Shown here: positions 26,825-36,367 of the stretch, piece after piece
Numbering within the stretch: position 1 is the stretch's first letter
Layout of the letters: each line of letters opens with the position of its first letter
Assembly: GCF_006402735.1 (NCBI RefSeq)
Contig: NZ_CP017174.1
Coordinates: 6,614,001 to 6,678,000 of the forward strand
Source of the DNA: Myxococcus xanthus
GTDB taxonomy: Bacteria; Myxococcota; Myxococcia; Myxococcales; Myxococcaceae
Reading direction: 5' to 3'
DNA length: 64,000 nucleotides
The notes under the pieces: generated by a model
Seen by the model: only the letters and a program-made list of their open reading frames with translations
What the model was told of the DNA's origin: nothing
The model's database searches: none
Position numbers and translations under genes: made by a program

Positions 26825-28291
26825 TCAAGGGGCCTGGACGAGCCCCCGGCCGATGTCTCGAGCGGGAAGCGGGAGGCGCTGCACCGACTTGGCGATGGCG
26901 TTCCACAAAGCCATCCCCCTCAGGTTCGTCGCCTGGGCGAACAATGCGGCGATACCCGCGACATGTGGCGTGGCCATGCTCGTTCCCGACATCCGCTTGT
27001 AGTTGGGCGGCAGAGGATAAGACGAGAAGACGTCGACGCCGGGAGCGGCAAGGTTCACCTCGCCTCCGTTGGGATTCACCTCTCCGCACGAGAACCAGGC
27101 CACCAGGAGGTTCATGTCGACGGCGGCCACGGCCGCGATATGGGGGCAGTTCGCGGGATGCGCGACGGGCTTGATGTCACTGGGGCGCCGGCTCTCGTTG
27201 CCCGCCGCGGCGACAATCAATGTACCGCGCATCATCGCTCGCTGGGCCACCCGGTCATAAATCGTGCTGAAGGACTGTCCGGGCAACACCGGTGCGCCCA
27301 ACGACATCGAGATGATGTCGGCGCCCTGCGTCACGGCCCAGTTGATACCAGCAAGGATTCCGCCGTCCGTGCCAGAGCCATCATCGCCCAGCACCTTCCC
27401 CACGAGGATGTCGGCCTCGCAAGCAATTCCGTAGCGCGGTCCCCGCGTGGTGGGCCGGAAGCCACAAGCAGTCCCGATACAATGCGTACCGTGGCCGTTC
27501 CCATCCGTCACGTCCTGGCCCGGGACGAAAGAAGCCGTGAGGAAGTTCCGGTTGGCGAAGTCCGGGTGGGGACCGAAGCCGGTATCCAGCACAGCCACCT
27601 TGATTCCCTTGCCCGTGAACTGCGAGGCAAGAACCCGCGTCGCATGAAGGCCCCAGGTGGCGTCGAGCTCGTCCACCGCCCGCAGAGCCGCCGGCGCGAA
27701 CCGCTCTACAGCGACGCCGCCATCCGCCAACAATCGGTCCACGAGCTGAACGACGGAATCCCTGTAACCTCTCAGGTACGCTGCGGAGAACTCCTGGATG
27801 GGTGCCCTTTCCATGGGCGGCCCCATCCCAGGCGGTCCATCCAAGGAAAGGCGGTCCCCTGGAGGTGTCCACGTTGGCGGACTGAACGAGCCGGGCATTT
27901 CCAGCCCGACGTTCAACCTCCCGTTCCGCCCGGTGACGCCAGCGTCCCAGGGAAAGGCACGCACCACACGCTCCGGCTCGACGGCCAGCGCCGGCAACTC
28001 CCCTTTCTGTTCCGCAATACCAAGAGACCGGAGCTGATCGGGGTCCATTTCCACGACGGCAGCCCCGATGGCGGGGAAGACGATGCTCCCAGAGTCAAGC
28101 TCGAGCTGCTCCTCGGGACGACCTCCATTCAGGACCCTCGCCTTGACGCCCGCCACTTTGTCGAGCGAGCGCGCCGCCTGCTCGCCCGGGCCTTCAGGAA
28201 GAAGGACGATGTAGCGGCCCGTCGTCTCCGCGTCATCAGGGCTCGGCATCATTCCGCTTCCGTTCCCGTTCTTCTTTCCACCCATCGGCAT
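26825..28291 (-). CDS. S8-family subtilisin-like serine protease without signal peptide
   Basis: Protease of 488 residues with the complete triad: VLDTGFG (Asp236), GHGTHC (His270), AAAGNES (oxyanion Asn365) and SGTSMATPH (Ser438). Residues 25-110 form an I9-like prodomain (RYIVLLPEG...VVEMDPDQLRSL). A Pro/Gly-rich stretch and helices at 130-210 separate it from the catalytic domain. No export signal is visible at the N-terminus, which starts with a short basic, Gly/Asn-rich segment. GGGGGAGT lies before the ATG. Together with the downstream I9-like gene it makes a protease/inhibitor pair that faces the M4-nuclease fusion. Confidence 0.9.
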   Translation of the reverse strand: MPMGGKKNGNGSGMMPSPDDAETTGRYIVLLPEGPGEQAARSLDKVAGVKARVLNGGRPEEQLELDSGSIVFPAIGAAVVEMDPDQLRSLGIAEQKGELPALAVEPERVVRAFPWDAGVTGRNGRLNVGLEMPGSFSPPTWTPPGDRLSLDGPPGMGPPMERAPIQEFSAAYLRGYRDSVVQLVDRLLADGGVAVERFAPAALRAVDELDATWGLHATRVLASQFTGKGIKVAVLDTGFGPHPDFANRNFLTASFVPGQDVTDGNGHGTHCIGTACGFRPTTRGPRYGIACEADILVGKVLGDDGSGTDGGILAGINWAVTQGADIISMSLGAPVLPGQSFSTIYDRVAQRAMMRGTLIVAAAGNESRRPSDIKPVAHPANCPHIAAVAAVDMNLLVAWFSCGEVNPNGGEVNLAAPGVDVFSSYPLPPNYKRMSGTSMATPHVAGIAALFAQATNLRGMALWNAIAKSVQRLPLPARDIGRGLVQAP

Positions 28292-28531
28292 GGTGACTCC
28301 CCCACCGTATGCACCGTCTTCGATGCGGCCGGCACGCCCGGCTCATCGGTGAGTACACCCAGTGCCGTGACGTCTGAATTCGATCCGCGAAGGCACGGCC
28401 ACCAGTCGTGCGCTGATGAAACCTCTCAGCCCATGACCTTCGCGTAGCGGCCAGCAGCCCTGACCTTCGAGGCGGGGCTGCTGGCGCGCATCCCCGCAGC
28501 GCCGCCCTCCCCTCACAAACGATCCGCTCGA

Positions 28532-28888
28532 CTACCTGCCGCTGACTTCGTCCAGCAGCGGCACGAAACCGCCGGAGGTCCGCTGACCCTCGTCATCGGG
28601 CACCTTGTCCGGGTGCATCCGCGGATCGGCCATGGCCTTCCCCCGCGTCGAGAGCCTCCTTCGACAGCATCTCAATCCAGGAGAAGACGATGACCTCTCC
28701 TGGCTGGGCATTCACCGCGCGCCGGAGAGGTCGGTGACCTTGCCCACCGAAACGTCGTCGCCCCAGTTCTCGACGAAGCGGGTCGCACCAAACTCCGTGT
28801 ACAGCGGCGCGGCAGCAACAGCGGCCTGCCGGTAGGCGTCCTTGTTCGCCGCGGGCAGTGCGCACACGAATCCGCCGATGGAGTGCAT
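28532..28888 (-). pseudogene. DUF1428 gene broken by two frameshifts
   Basis: The start encodes GGFVCALPAANKDAYRQAA and GATRFVENWGDDVSVGKVTD, the DUF1428 N-terminal half. Near 28715 the frame breaks and the neighbour continues with AVNAQPGEVIVFSWIEM and SKEALDAG; a second break near 28640 leads to MADPRMHPDKVPDDEGQ and GGFVPLLDE, ending with TAG at 28532-28534. All three pieces line up in family order, so this was one gene of about 117 codons now inactivated. Confidence 0.8.
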
Positions 28889-29044
28889 GGCATCTCTCCC
28901 TCGGGGCATCCCCGGAGCATGAGACGGGTTTGCAGGCAGGTGTGGGTTGGCGTGCAGGGAGAAGACCTCCAGCAGGGCACACCGGGACTGCTCTCTGGGA
29001 GGGGGCCGAATGTCGACCTCCGTCCAGCGCAGCCGCTGCTGCGG

Positions 29045-29200
29045 CGAGAGGAGTCCCACGTCCTTCAGCAACACCCACCGGAAAGGACAGCGTCCACTGC
29101 TGGCAGGGCATGTGCGGCAGCACCCGCTCCACCAGTTGCACCGCCGTCACATGCGCACGTTTCGCATGACAGGAGGGCCCCCCTCGCCCCTTGCACAAGA
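29045..29200 (-). pseudogene. IS91-family transposase fragment
   Basis: Encodes CKGRGGPSCHAKRAHVT, then VQLVERVLPHMPCQQWTLSF and, in the next frame, LLKDVGLLS. This order (zinc-finger Cys motif, VLPH-x-P-x-x-QWTLSFP, LLKDVGLL) is the conserved N-terminal part of IS91/ISCR-type transposases. Only about 50 codons remain and they are frameshifted, so this is a relic of a rolling-circle element. Confidence 0.72.
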
Positions 29201-29272
29201 AGGCGACGAGAACCGGACCCTCCGCCGGTACGCCCGCCCGCGCTCCTCCACCTGCCCCTCCCCAGCCACACC

Positions 29273-29408
29273 TCGCCTCCAGCGACGCGGCTGGGACCCG
29301 ACTGGGCCGCCCGACGCACACCCGCTCCAATTCCCCACGTTCCAGGAGCGCGTAGAGGGTGGCCCGGCAGACGGCCAGTTCCTCCGCCACCTCGTGCACC
29401 GTGAGCGT
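29273..29408 (-). pseudogene. excisionase-type helix-turn-helix fragment
   Basis: Encodes LTVHEVAEELAVCRATLYAL followed by LERGELERVCVGRPSRVPAA, the pattern of MerR-like excisionase (HTH_17) DNA-binding domains found in integrative elements. It is embedded in low-complexity Gly/Arg sequence with no clear start, stop or ribosome site, and lies beside the IS91 fragment, so it is treated as mobile-element debris. Confidence 0.5.
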
Positions 29409-29755
29409 CCGCGACACCACTGGCGCACCACGTCCAATCGAAGCCGTGGAAACGGTGCCAACCTGCAAGGCCCCTGCGCCCTGGGAACCCCAATCCTTTC
29501 CGAGGGTTGCGAGCCGCTGACAGGTGCTGCGAGCCCCTGCCAACCGGCCCCACACTGGCTCATGACCGCTCGGTCCCTGGTTCGCCCCAGGAGCGCCCAC
29601 TTCCCACAATGCCTTGCAATGCCTCGGGAATCTTTCCGGGGGTGTCTACCCATTGAGCGGACTTCACTCCGCGTTGAAGCGAAGGCCACGACCGGCATAG
29701 GGCCGTCCAAACCTGTGCGGTTGTTGATACCCGGCCAGCGGTTACAGTGCGCGCC
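29409..29755. other. intergenic region upstream of MFS gene, 347 bp
   Basis: No gene recognised. TTGATA at about 29724 could be a promoter -35 element for the MFS gene but no matching -10 is clear. Confidence 0.3.
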
Positions 29756-31000
29756 ATGCAAGCCTCCTGGAAGCGCAACACGGCCCTCTTTCTGGGCAGC
29801 CAGGCCCTCTCACTGCTCGGCTCCTCCCTGGTGCAGTACGCGCTCCTGTGGCAGGTCACTTTGCAGACGCGCTCGAGCGTCATGATGACGCTCTACATCG
29901 TGGCCGGATTCCTGCCCACGTTCCTCCTCTCGCCTTTCGCGGGCGTCTGGGCGGACCGGTACGACCGCCGCAAGCTCATCGTCCTCGCCGATGCGATGAT
30001 TGCGCTGGTGACCCTGGCGCTGGCCGTGGTGTTCACGTTGCGCGGCACGGAGCTGTGGCTCTTCTTCCTGGCCGCGGCGATCCGCTCCGTGGGTACGGCC
30101 GTTCAACAGCCGGCGGTGGGCGCGCTGCTGCCGCAGTTGGTGCCCGAGGACCAGCTGATGCGGGTCAACAGCATCCAGGGCACCCTCCACTCGGTCAACA
30201 TGTTGGGGGCGCCCGCGCTCGCCGGCTTCCTCATGTCCGTGGCCCCCCTGCAGGTGCTCTTCTACATCGACGTGGTGACAGCGGCCCTGGCCATCACCTT
30301 GGTGACGCTCTTCGTTCGGGTAGAGCCGCGTCCCCGCGCGCCAGAGCAGGAGGGGGCCTCGCAGCTGACGGAGATCCGCGACGGCTTCCGCTACATCCGC
30401 GGCCACGCGCACCTGGTGCCGTTCTTCGGCTACCTGGGATTCATCATGGTCCTCATCACTCCGGCCGCATTCCTCACGCCGCTGCAGACGGCGCGAAGCT
30501 TCGGGGACGAGGTGTGGAGGCTGACCGCCATCGAAATGGTCTTCTCGGTGGGCATGATGATGGGGGGCGCAGCGCTCGCGGCGTGGGGCGGCTTCAGCAG
30601 CCGCATGCGGACGATGGTCGCATCCAACGTCATCATGGGCGCGTGCACCGTGGCCCTCGGCGTGGTGCCTCACTTCGGGGTGTACCTGGCGGCCATGGGG
30701 ATCTTCGGCGTGGCGCTGCCGCTCTACAACACGCCCGCCACGGTAATGCTCCAGGAGCGCGTGGAGCCAACCTACCTGGGCCGCGTCTTCAGCGTGATGA
30801 CCATGCTCTCCACCGCGCTGATGCCGATGTCCATGCTGCTCTTCGGGCCCCTGGCAGAAGTAGTCTCCATCGAGCGGCTCCTGCAGGTCACCGGCGTGCT
30901 GGTGATCCTCCTCGGACTGCTCACGCCGCTACACCGCCGGCTGATGTCCTTCGGCGAGCCCAAGTCTCCCCCAGTTGAGTCCCAGGAGCTGGCCAGCTGA
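29756..31000 (+). CDS. MFS transporter, EntS/MFS_3-like exporter
   Basis: Inner-membrane exporter of 414 residues with twelve predicted helices. The loop between helices 2 and 3 carries the MFS signature as GVWADRYDRRK; RSVGTAVQQPAVGALLPQLV and LGAPALAGFL are typical of the MFS_3/enterobactin-exporter branch (EntS, macrolide MefA-like). Substrate unknown: siderophore, macrolide or other small molecule. The ATG at 29756 was preferred to the in-frame GTG three codons upstream; neither has a strong ribosome site. Confidence 0.85.
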   Translation: MQASWKRNTALFLGSQALSLLGSSLVQYALLWQVTLQTRSSVMMTLYIVAGFLPTFLLSPFAGVWADRYDRRKLIVLADAMIALVTLALAVVFTLRGTELWLFFLAAAIRSVGTAVQQPAVGALLPQLVPEDQLMRVNSIQGTLHSVNMLGAPALAGFLMSVAPLQVLFYIDVVTAALAITLVTLFVRVEPRPRAPEQEGASQLTEIRDGFRYIRGHAHLVPFFGYLGFIMVLITPAAFLTPLQTARSFGDEVWRLTAIEMVFSVGMMMGGAALAAWGGFSSRMRTMVASNVIMGACTVALGVVPHFGVYLAAMGIFGVALPLYNTPATVMLQERVEPTYLGRVFSVMTMLSTALMPMSMLLFGPLAEVVSIERLLQVTGVLVILLGLLTPLHRRLMSFGEPKSPPVESQELAS

Positions 31001-31469
31001 GGGCGTGAGGGGCACCACATGGGGGCGGCCGCCGCACGGGCCTGCCCCGAAGAACTTCTGGATGCGACCTACGGGGAGCGTGAGCAGCGCATCAACCGCA
31101 AGCCACGGCCAGCCAAGGCAACCCGTGCGATGCGCCGCGGCCCGCGGGTATCCGACCTGTCGTGCGGAACCATGTTTCCGTCGAAGCACAGAGTCGTGAT
31201 GCCCGCTCCTGGGAGTCAGACACTGTGCTCAAGCGATTCTGCCATGGGCTGTCAGACCAGCGCCGCCATCAGACCACCCCATCATCAGGCGCGGCCTCGG
31301 CGCTTTCTTTTCGTTCTCCTGGACCAGAAAGGACTTCCATCAAATGATGGCCAGTCCAATGGGTGACGTACCTGACCGATGGCCCATGCGGCGACTTCCG
31401 CTCCAGTCTCGCCGCTGACCACGGCGCCTTTCGCAGCCAGACGGTGCCAACTCCCACGCCGCACACCGG
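31001..31469. other. intergenic region between convergent genes, 469 bp
   Basis: No gene, RNA or repeat recognised. The open frames on both strands here lack family motifs. Confidence 0.4.
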
Positions 31470-32534
31470 TCAGCAGCGCGGCGCGGCCTCCACGGGCACC
31501 GCGTCGCGCGAAGACGCAGCGGGCACCCCCTGGAAGTCACTGGGGCCGCTCCGCATCGAGAGGTTCGACGGCGCCAGCAGTGCCTCCGCCCGGGCGCGCG
31601 TCCGCGCGATGCACACCGCCATCAGTCGCCCCAGCTCCACCTGGGGCAGCACGCCGTTTCGCGCGAGGAAGTCCTCGTCGACCCCTGGGATACGAGGGAG
31701 CGCAGGCGTCTGCTGCGACTCCAGCGCCAAGAGGGCCTGGCGCAACGCGTCCTTCGCCCTCCGGCCGCCCCGCTGCAGGGCGAAAGCGATGACGTCCCAG
31801 GCCAGCTCCGCGTGCCGCCCCTCGTCCTCGGAGATGACCGACAGGGTCTCCCGCACGACAGGGTCTGAGGCCCGGCTCGCGCCTTCGCCCGCGACCAGGG
31901 AGGCCATCCCCTCGGCCAGACATCCATCCAGCAGCGAACCGCGCACCAGCCGGGCCCAGGTGTCTCCTGAATCCATCGGGGAAGGCGGCGTACTTCCCTG
32001 TCCAAGCTCCGGAATCGTTCCGGCCGTCCAGCCCACCCCCGAGTAGGCGCTGGCGAGCGCGAAGCACCGCCTGGCGTGACGAATCTCATCCAGCGCCGCC
32101 AGGTGACAGTCCTCCAGGAGCTCCGAGGGCGCCCCCAACGCGGAGAGCTTGAGCGACAACTTCGAGAAGGCGGGAACGGACGCGTGTTCCAGGCCCGCTG
32201 AGTACATCCATACCTCCCCGAGCACCGTTCGCTGCCAGGGTGTGAGTCCCGAAACATCCGGAACGGCGTCATCCGCCCAGCCCGCCCCCAGTGCCCGGCG
32301 AGCCACGCGCGTTCGACCACGCAGGCGAAGGACCCTCCCCTTCGTAAGGTTGGTGGTGCAGAGCAGGTGGACCAGAAAAACCAGGCCCCCCACCGGCACA
32401 GCGGAGACGAGTGCCATGACGCCCCCGAGGACCCTCAGGCCCCAGGGCTGGCGCTTCTGAAGCATGAGGATGAGTCCCCAGACGAAAGCCACCACGAACA
32501 GGAGGACAACGAGAATCACAGCCGCGGCATCCAT
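31470..32534 (-). CDS. membrane-anchored ferritin-like di-iron protein
   Basis: Two N-terminal membrane helices (about residues 4-20 and 29-50, AAAVILVVLLFVVAFVWGLI and the next) tether a cytoplasmic or periplasmic four-helix domain of 354 residues in total. Candidate metal ligands are the Glu in SAGLEHASVPAF, DEIRHARRCF (ExxH), the Glu of CLAEGMASL and EDEGRHAELAWD (ExxH), i.e. the same ligand order as the lipoprotein at 3884-5203 but with little other similarity. A tail of low-complexity sequence follows. The ATG at 32534 precedes the membrane helices and has GAAAGGG upstream; the open frame before it is not protein-like. Confidence 0.75.
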   Translation of the reverse strand: MDAAAVILVVLLFVVAFVWGLILMLQKRQPWGLRVLGGVMALVSAVPVGGLVFLVHLLCTTNLTKGRVLRLRGRTRVARRALGAGWADDAVPDVSGLTPWQRTVLGEVWMYSAGLEHASVPAFSKLSLKLSALGAPSELLEDCHLAALDEIRHARRCFALASAYSGVGWTAGTIPELGQGSTPPSPMDSGDTWARLVRGSLLDGCLAEGMASLVAGEGASRASDPVVRETLSVISEDEGRHAELAWDVIAFALQRGGRRAKDALRQALLALESQQTPALPRIPGVDEDFLARNGVLPQVELGRLMAVCIARTRARAEALLAPSNLSMRSGPSDFQGVPAASSRDAVPVEAAPRC

Positions 32535-32821
32535 GGCCAACCCTTTCGAGAGTCCGCGGCGACGCGCCCCCGGTCTCACGAGTGTCGTCGGCAATGCACC
32601 GAGAATGCCAGCGCCGTTGGCCCTTCCGAGAAGGCCCGGGCGTGCACGGGGTGGCGCGGTCGCAGCACACCTGTGCACGCCGCTACACGGTGGACAAGGG
32701 CCGGTCGGGCGCATGCGGGGAGGTCGCCGTCGACCATCCCTCGCATGAGCCCTCCTGCGGCGCGCTGGGGTGAGTCCCCACGAGTGACTGCTCGACTCAC
32801 GTCCAACGCACACACACGCCA

Positions 32822-33127
32822 TCACTCAACCGTCGGCGCACAGTTCTGAGCCTCGCCCAAACAAGGCTCGGCATACACCACATCGACATATTGGGTGCGC
32901 GTCCCGGTATGCGCCGCCAGACGGCGACACTCACAATAGGTTTCCCCAACCCATGTCGTGAAGGTCGCCTCGCTGCAGTAATTATACAGAGCGTTCTCCA
33001 GGCAGAGAAAATCAGTATCCACACCCTCGACCTGGGGTGCAGCTGACTTCGCTGCCTCAGAAACGCGCTCACCAGCCCCCAACAGCAGTCCCATCGACGT
33101 CAAGAGCACCGCGGACAGTCCAGCCAT
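32822..33127 (-). CDS. small secreted Cys-containing protein, function unknown
   Basis: 101 residues: export signal (MAGLSAVLLTSMGLLLGAGE), then a mature domain with six cysteines spaced in DFLCLENALYNYCS, ETYCECRRL and AEPCLGEAQNCAP, consistent with three disulfides. No family recognised. GGTGGGG lies before the ATG at 33127; an upstream in-frame ATG at 33205 would only lengthen the hydrophobic start. Confidence 0.6.
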   Translation of the reverse strand: MAGLSAVLLTSMGLLLGAGERVSEAAKSAAPQVEGVDTDFLCLENALYNYCSEATFTTWVGETYCECRRLAAHTGTRTQYVDVVYAEPCLGEAQNCAPTVE

Positions 33128-33523
33128 GACCCCACCCAAGAGAGTTGGATGGAACCGTACGCAGTTCAAGACCACACAGCAAAGCCAGCAAATCAAAACA
33201 AACACTACTCAACACTCACATCTTGAGCCACTCCCCCATCACGCCTTGCGATAGCGGCCGCCCCATTCGGAAGGACTGCGGCGGAATCAACCCGTCCACC
33301 CAAGGGGTTCACGCCCCATGCAGACACCCGCGCTTGAACGTTCTTGCCTGACTTGAATCAACCCAAAGATTGACACGCTGGAGTCGCCACTCGCAATGTC
33401 GGCCCGTCGCTGCCATTGGCGACCCGGAGAGCGCCTGGCAATGAACGAGCGCAATGGCTCACACACAGACGCGGATCGCCGGCCATCGCACCGTCCACGA
33501 CGCACAATGCAAAGGAACGTTCC
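33128..33523. other. intergenic region between divergent genes, 396 bp
   Basis: Relatively A-rich near 33190-33230. No gene or structured RNA recognised; must contain the promoter of the exported TIM-barrel protein gene. Confidence 0.35.
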
Positions 33524-35125
33524 ATGTCGAAATCGAATCAGTCCGCGCCACCCATTTCTCGCCGCAGCCTGTTGCCAACACTCGCCGCGCTCGCCCTGGC
33601 TGTCGCCGCGCCGGACGCCAGCGCGTACTCGGCGATCTACGGCGGCGGCCCGTTCTATTCCGGCGGGACCCCGGTGATGAACGACCTGCGCAGCTCGGGT
33701 TTCACCACGGTCATCCTGTGGAGCTTCCACATCGAGGAGAACGGTGACCTGATCTACAACGACATTCCGGTGGTCAAGAACGGCGCCTACATGGGCGACC
33801 CTGGCTGGCCGGCCCGGCTGGCCACGCTGAAGACCGCGCCGACCTCGGTCAATCGCATTGAAGTGTCGATCGGCGCCTGGGGTGTTCCGGACTTCGAACG
33901 CATGATTCGACTGGTCAACGGCACCGCGCCCGGCTGCGGAACCACCGTCGTCTGCGGAACCGGAAGCAACAGCATCCTGTACAGAAACTTCCAGGCGCTG
34001 AAGGCCGCCACCGGCGCCGACGCGGTGAACTTCGACGACGAAAGCGCCTACGACCTGGCCCCGACCACGACCTTCAGCCAGATGCTCATCGGGATGGGCT
34101 ACAAGATTACCTTCGCGCCGTACACGCAGCAGACGTTCTGGCGGAACCTCAGGAACAACCTCGGCAGCGCCGTCGATAGAATCTACCTGCAGGTGTACGC
34201 CGGCGGCGCCGGCAACAACCCGGCGAGCTGGAACACCGCCATGGGCATGACTGTCGCACCGGGCTTGTGGTCCAGGCATGGCAGCGGCTGCGCGTCGGGC
34301 GACAGCCCGTCCACGGTGCAGACCCGGATGAGCAACTGGAAGTCCAGCGCCGGCATCAGCGGCGGCTTCATGTGGTTGTACGACGACATCCAGCAGTGCA
34401 GCGCGCAGGGGACGAGCGCGCAGTATGCGGCGGCCATCAACACCGCCGTCAGCGGCAACACCCCACCGGTGGCGAACTTCGGAGTCACCGTCAGCGGCCT
34501 CACCGCGACCTTCAGCGATACGTCCACCGACGCGGACGGAACCATCGCCTCGCGCAGCTGGAATTTCGGCGACGGCAGCACCTCCACCGCGACCAACCCC
34601 TCGCGCACCTATGCAAGCGCCGGCAACTACAACATCACCTTGACGGTCACCGACAACGGCGGCGCCAGCCATACGAAGTCCCAGGCGGTGTCCGTCGGTT
34701 CGAGCTACGCCAATCTGGCGTTGAACAGGCCCACCACCAGTTCGGCCCCCTGCAACAGCGCCGAATCGGCCGCCAAGGCGGTCAACGGCAGCGTCTCGGG
34801 CGGCACCACCGACAAGTTCTGCTCACTGACCTCGCCGGCGTGGATGCAGGTCGATCTCGGTACGGCGCAGACGGTCAGCAGCTTCACGATCCAACACGCG
34901 GGTGCGGGCGGTGAATCGACGGCTTGGAACAGCAGGGCGTTCACCATCCAGACGTCGAGCAACGGGTCCACTTGGAGTACGCCCGTCACGGTGAGCAACA
35001 ACACTGGCAGCACTTCGACCCATGCAATCACGGCGACATCGGCGCGTTACATCCGGCTCAACGTGACGACGCCGGCTCAGAATAGCGACCCAGCGACGCG
35101 AATCTACGAGTTCGAAGTTCGCTGA
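33524..35125 (+). CDS. exported GH18-like TIM-barrel protein with PKD and F5/8 type C domains
   Basis: 533 residues. Tat-like signal (SRRSLLPTLAALALA, cleavage near residue 32), a catalytic-type domain at about 33-305 containing VNFDDESAYD, which resembles the D-x-x-D-x-D-x-E active-site strand of GH18 chitinases with the last Glu kept, and WLYDDIQQC near its end. A PKD domain follows (PPVANFGVTV...WNFGDGSTST...LTVTDNGG, about 307-395), then a discoidin/F5-8 C carbohydrate-binding domain (LALNRPTTSS...MQVDLGTAQTV...IYEFEVR). Likely secreted for polysaccharide binding or cleavage. AAAGGA precedes the ATG. Wording of the sequence recalls Lysobacter/Xanthomonas proteins, so transfer is possible. 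Confidence 0.78.
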   Translation: MSKSNQSAPPISRRSLLPTLAALALAVAAPDASAYSAIYGGGPFYSGGTPVMNDLRSSGFTTVILWSFHIEENGDLIYNDIPVVKNGAYMGDPGWPARLATLKTAPTSVNRIEVSIGAWGVPDFERMIRLVNGTAPGCGTTVVCGTGSNSILYRNFQALKAATGADAVNFDDESAYDLAPTTTFSQMLIGMGYKITFAPYTQQTFWRNLRNNLGSAVDRIYLQVYAGGAGNNPASWNTAMGMTVAPGLWSRHGSGCASGDSPSTVQTRMSNWKSSAGISGGFMWLYDDIQQCSAQGTSAQYAAAINTAVSGNTPPVANFGVTVSGLTATFSDTSTDADGTIASRSWNFGDGSTSTATNPSRTYASAGNYNITLTVTDNGGASHTKSQAVSVGSSYANLALNRPTTSSAPCNSAESAAKAVNGSVSGGTTDKFCSLTSPAWMQVDLGTAQTVSSFTIQHAGAGGESTAWNSRAFTIQTSSNGSTWSTPVTVSNNTGSTSTHAITATSARYIRLNVTTPAQNSDPATRIYEFEVR

Positions 35126-35138
35126 ACTGTCGGCAATG

Positions 35139-35170
35139 AAGCCGGCCCTCGGCACCACGAGGGTCGGCTT
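35139..35170 (+). terminator. hairpin terminator after the TIM-barrel gene
   Basis: Thirteen-base arms (AAGCCGGCCCTCG at 35139 and CGAGGGTCGGCTT ending at 35170, one G-U pair) around a 6-base loop, 14 bp after the stop codon. Confidence 0.75.
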
Positions 35171-35253
35171 CGTGCCTGTGCCTACTCCAAGCAGGCATCG
35201 GCGAAGACGGAGCGAATCACACTGGGCATCGACGGGTCCGACCTGCGCGGACA

Positions 35254-36222
35254 TCAGGGGCTGAACGTACACAAGCCGCCGCTGCAGTTCCACCTGAACG
35301 CATAAGTGAAGTGATATCCGTCGCCGACCGCGTCCGTGACGTCCCATCGATGATTGCGGATGTAGTAATCGGTGCTGCCGCAGGCAACGAGTGGAGGACA
35401 CGTCCAGTAGGTGCCGCTGTATTGGTGGAACGAAAACCATTCTCCGGCGGCAACGTTCCAGGCAGCTTTCACAGAAGACTCGTACGACACCCAAAGCCCG
35501 ACAGTCCCCCGATAGGGCGCGAGTTGGGTGAAGGACGTCTTGGCATTCGCGGCCGCCCAACCGTTACCCGTCACATTGGACCAGCAGTCGACGAAGTCCC
35601 CACCCTTGTAACAGACGCTGTCTCTCCAGAAGGGGCCGTCCGCGCTCGTCAGGGGTTGAGTCACGGACGAGAAGCCGTCTCTCCCCTGCTCCCCAAGGTC
35701 CGGTGCGAATCCCCCTGATGATTCCAGATTGGGAGCCGCTTCATCCCGCACGATGACATGGGCATCATCAGGGACAGCACGGCGCGATTCGGCGCTGACC
35801 AACGCCGTGGGCGGCGTGGCGCCTCGCGTCAACTGGCGATAGAGTTCGACGGCGGAGTGCCTGGCAACATCACCGTCACGTAAGACACGTCCATCCGCTA
35901 CGGGGCCCCGCTCCACGACGAGGATGCCGCCGGGCTGCAAATCGTAGAATTCGATGAAGTGCTCCCGTGACACCTCGACACGAGCAAGCAGCTGATTGAG
36001 CTCATCGAGCTTCGGCCGCAGTCGCCGCGAGGCCTCCACCGCGGCCGCCGGATCGGACTCATAGAGTCGGTCGATGCGCTGGAACGACAGTCGCGCTGCA
36101 CTCAGCGAGGACGGGCTGAGATCGATTGGCGCTTGGGTCTCTTCGAGTCCGTCACCGCACCCTGCTGACACCAGACTGGTCATCAGCAGAATCCCCAGCC
36201 GAAACGCGCACTTGCTCTTCAT
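35254..36222 (-). CDS. secreted lipoprotein, function unknown
   Basis: 322 residues with a clear lipoprotein signal (lipobox SAGC, Cys22). Residues 35-90 form a charged helical region (RLRPKLDELNQLLARVEVS), followed by a domain ending in aromatic- and Cys-rich beta-like sequence (DSVCYKGGDFVDCWSN, YWTCPPLVACGSTDYY, RWNCSGGLCTFSP). No family recognised. A perfect GGAGG site lies 6 bases before the ATG, so the start is firm. Divergent from the LuxR-type regulator. Confidence 0.75.
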   Translation of the reverse strand: MKSKCAFRLGILLMTSLVSAGCGDGLEETQAPIDLSPSSLSAARLSFQRIDRLYESDPAAAVEASRRLRPKLDELNQLLARVEVSREHFIEFYDLQPGGILVVERGPVADGRVLRDGDVARHSAVELYRQLTRGATPPTALVSAESRRAVPDDAHVIVRDEAAPNLESSGGFAPDLGEQGRDGFSSVTQPLTSADGPFWRDSVCYKGGDFVDCWSNVTGNGWAAANAKTSFTQLAPYRGTVGLWVSYESSVKAAWNVAAGEWFSFHQYSGTYWTCPPLVACGSTDYYIRNHRWDVTDAVGDGYHFTYAFRWNCSGGLCTFSP

Positions 36223-36367
36223 GATGTATCCTCCTTGGCTCCGGCTCCCAAACGATGCGCCGCCACCGTGCCTGTGAAATGCCGCGCAAATCCTGGCTTG
36301 AACATGGAGTACTTGGAATTCACTAAAATTAGGGAGATGCTCGGTCCTGCGCGAACCGGGAGATCCC

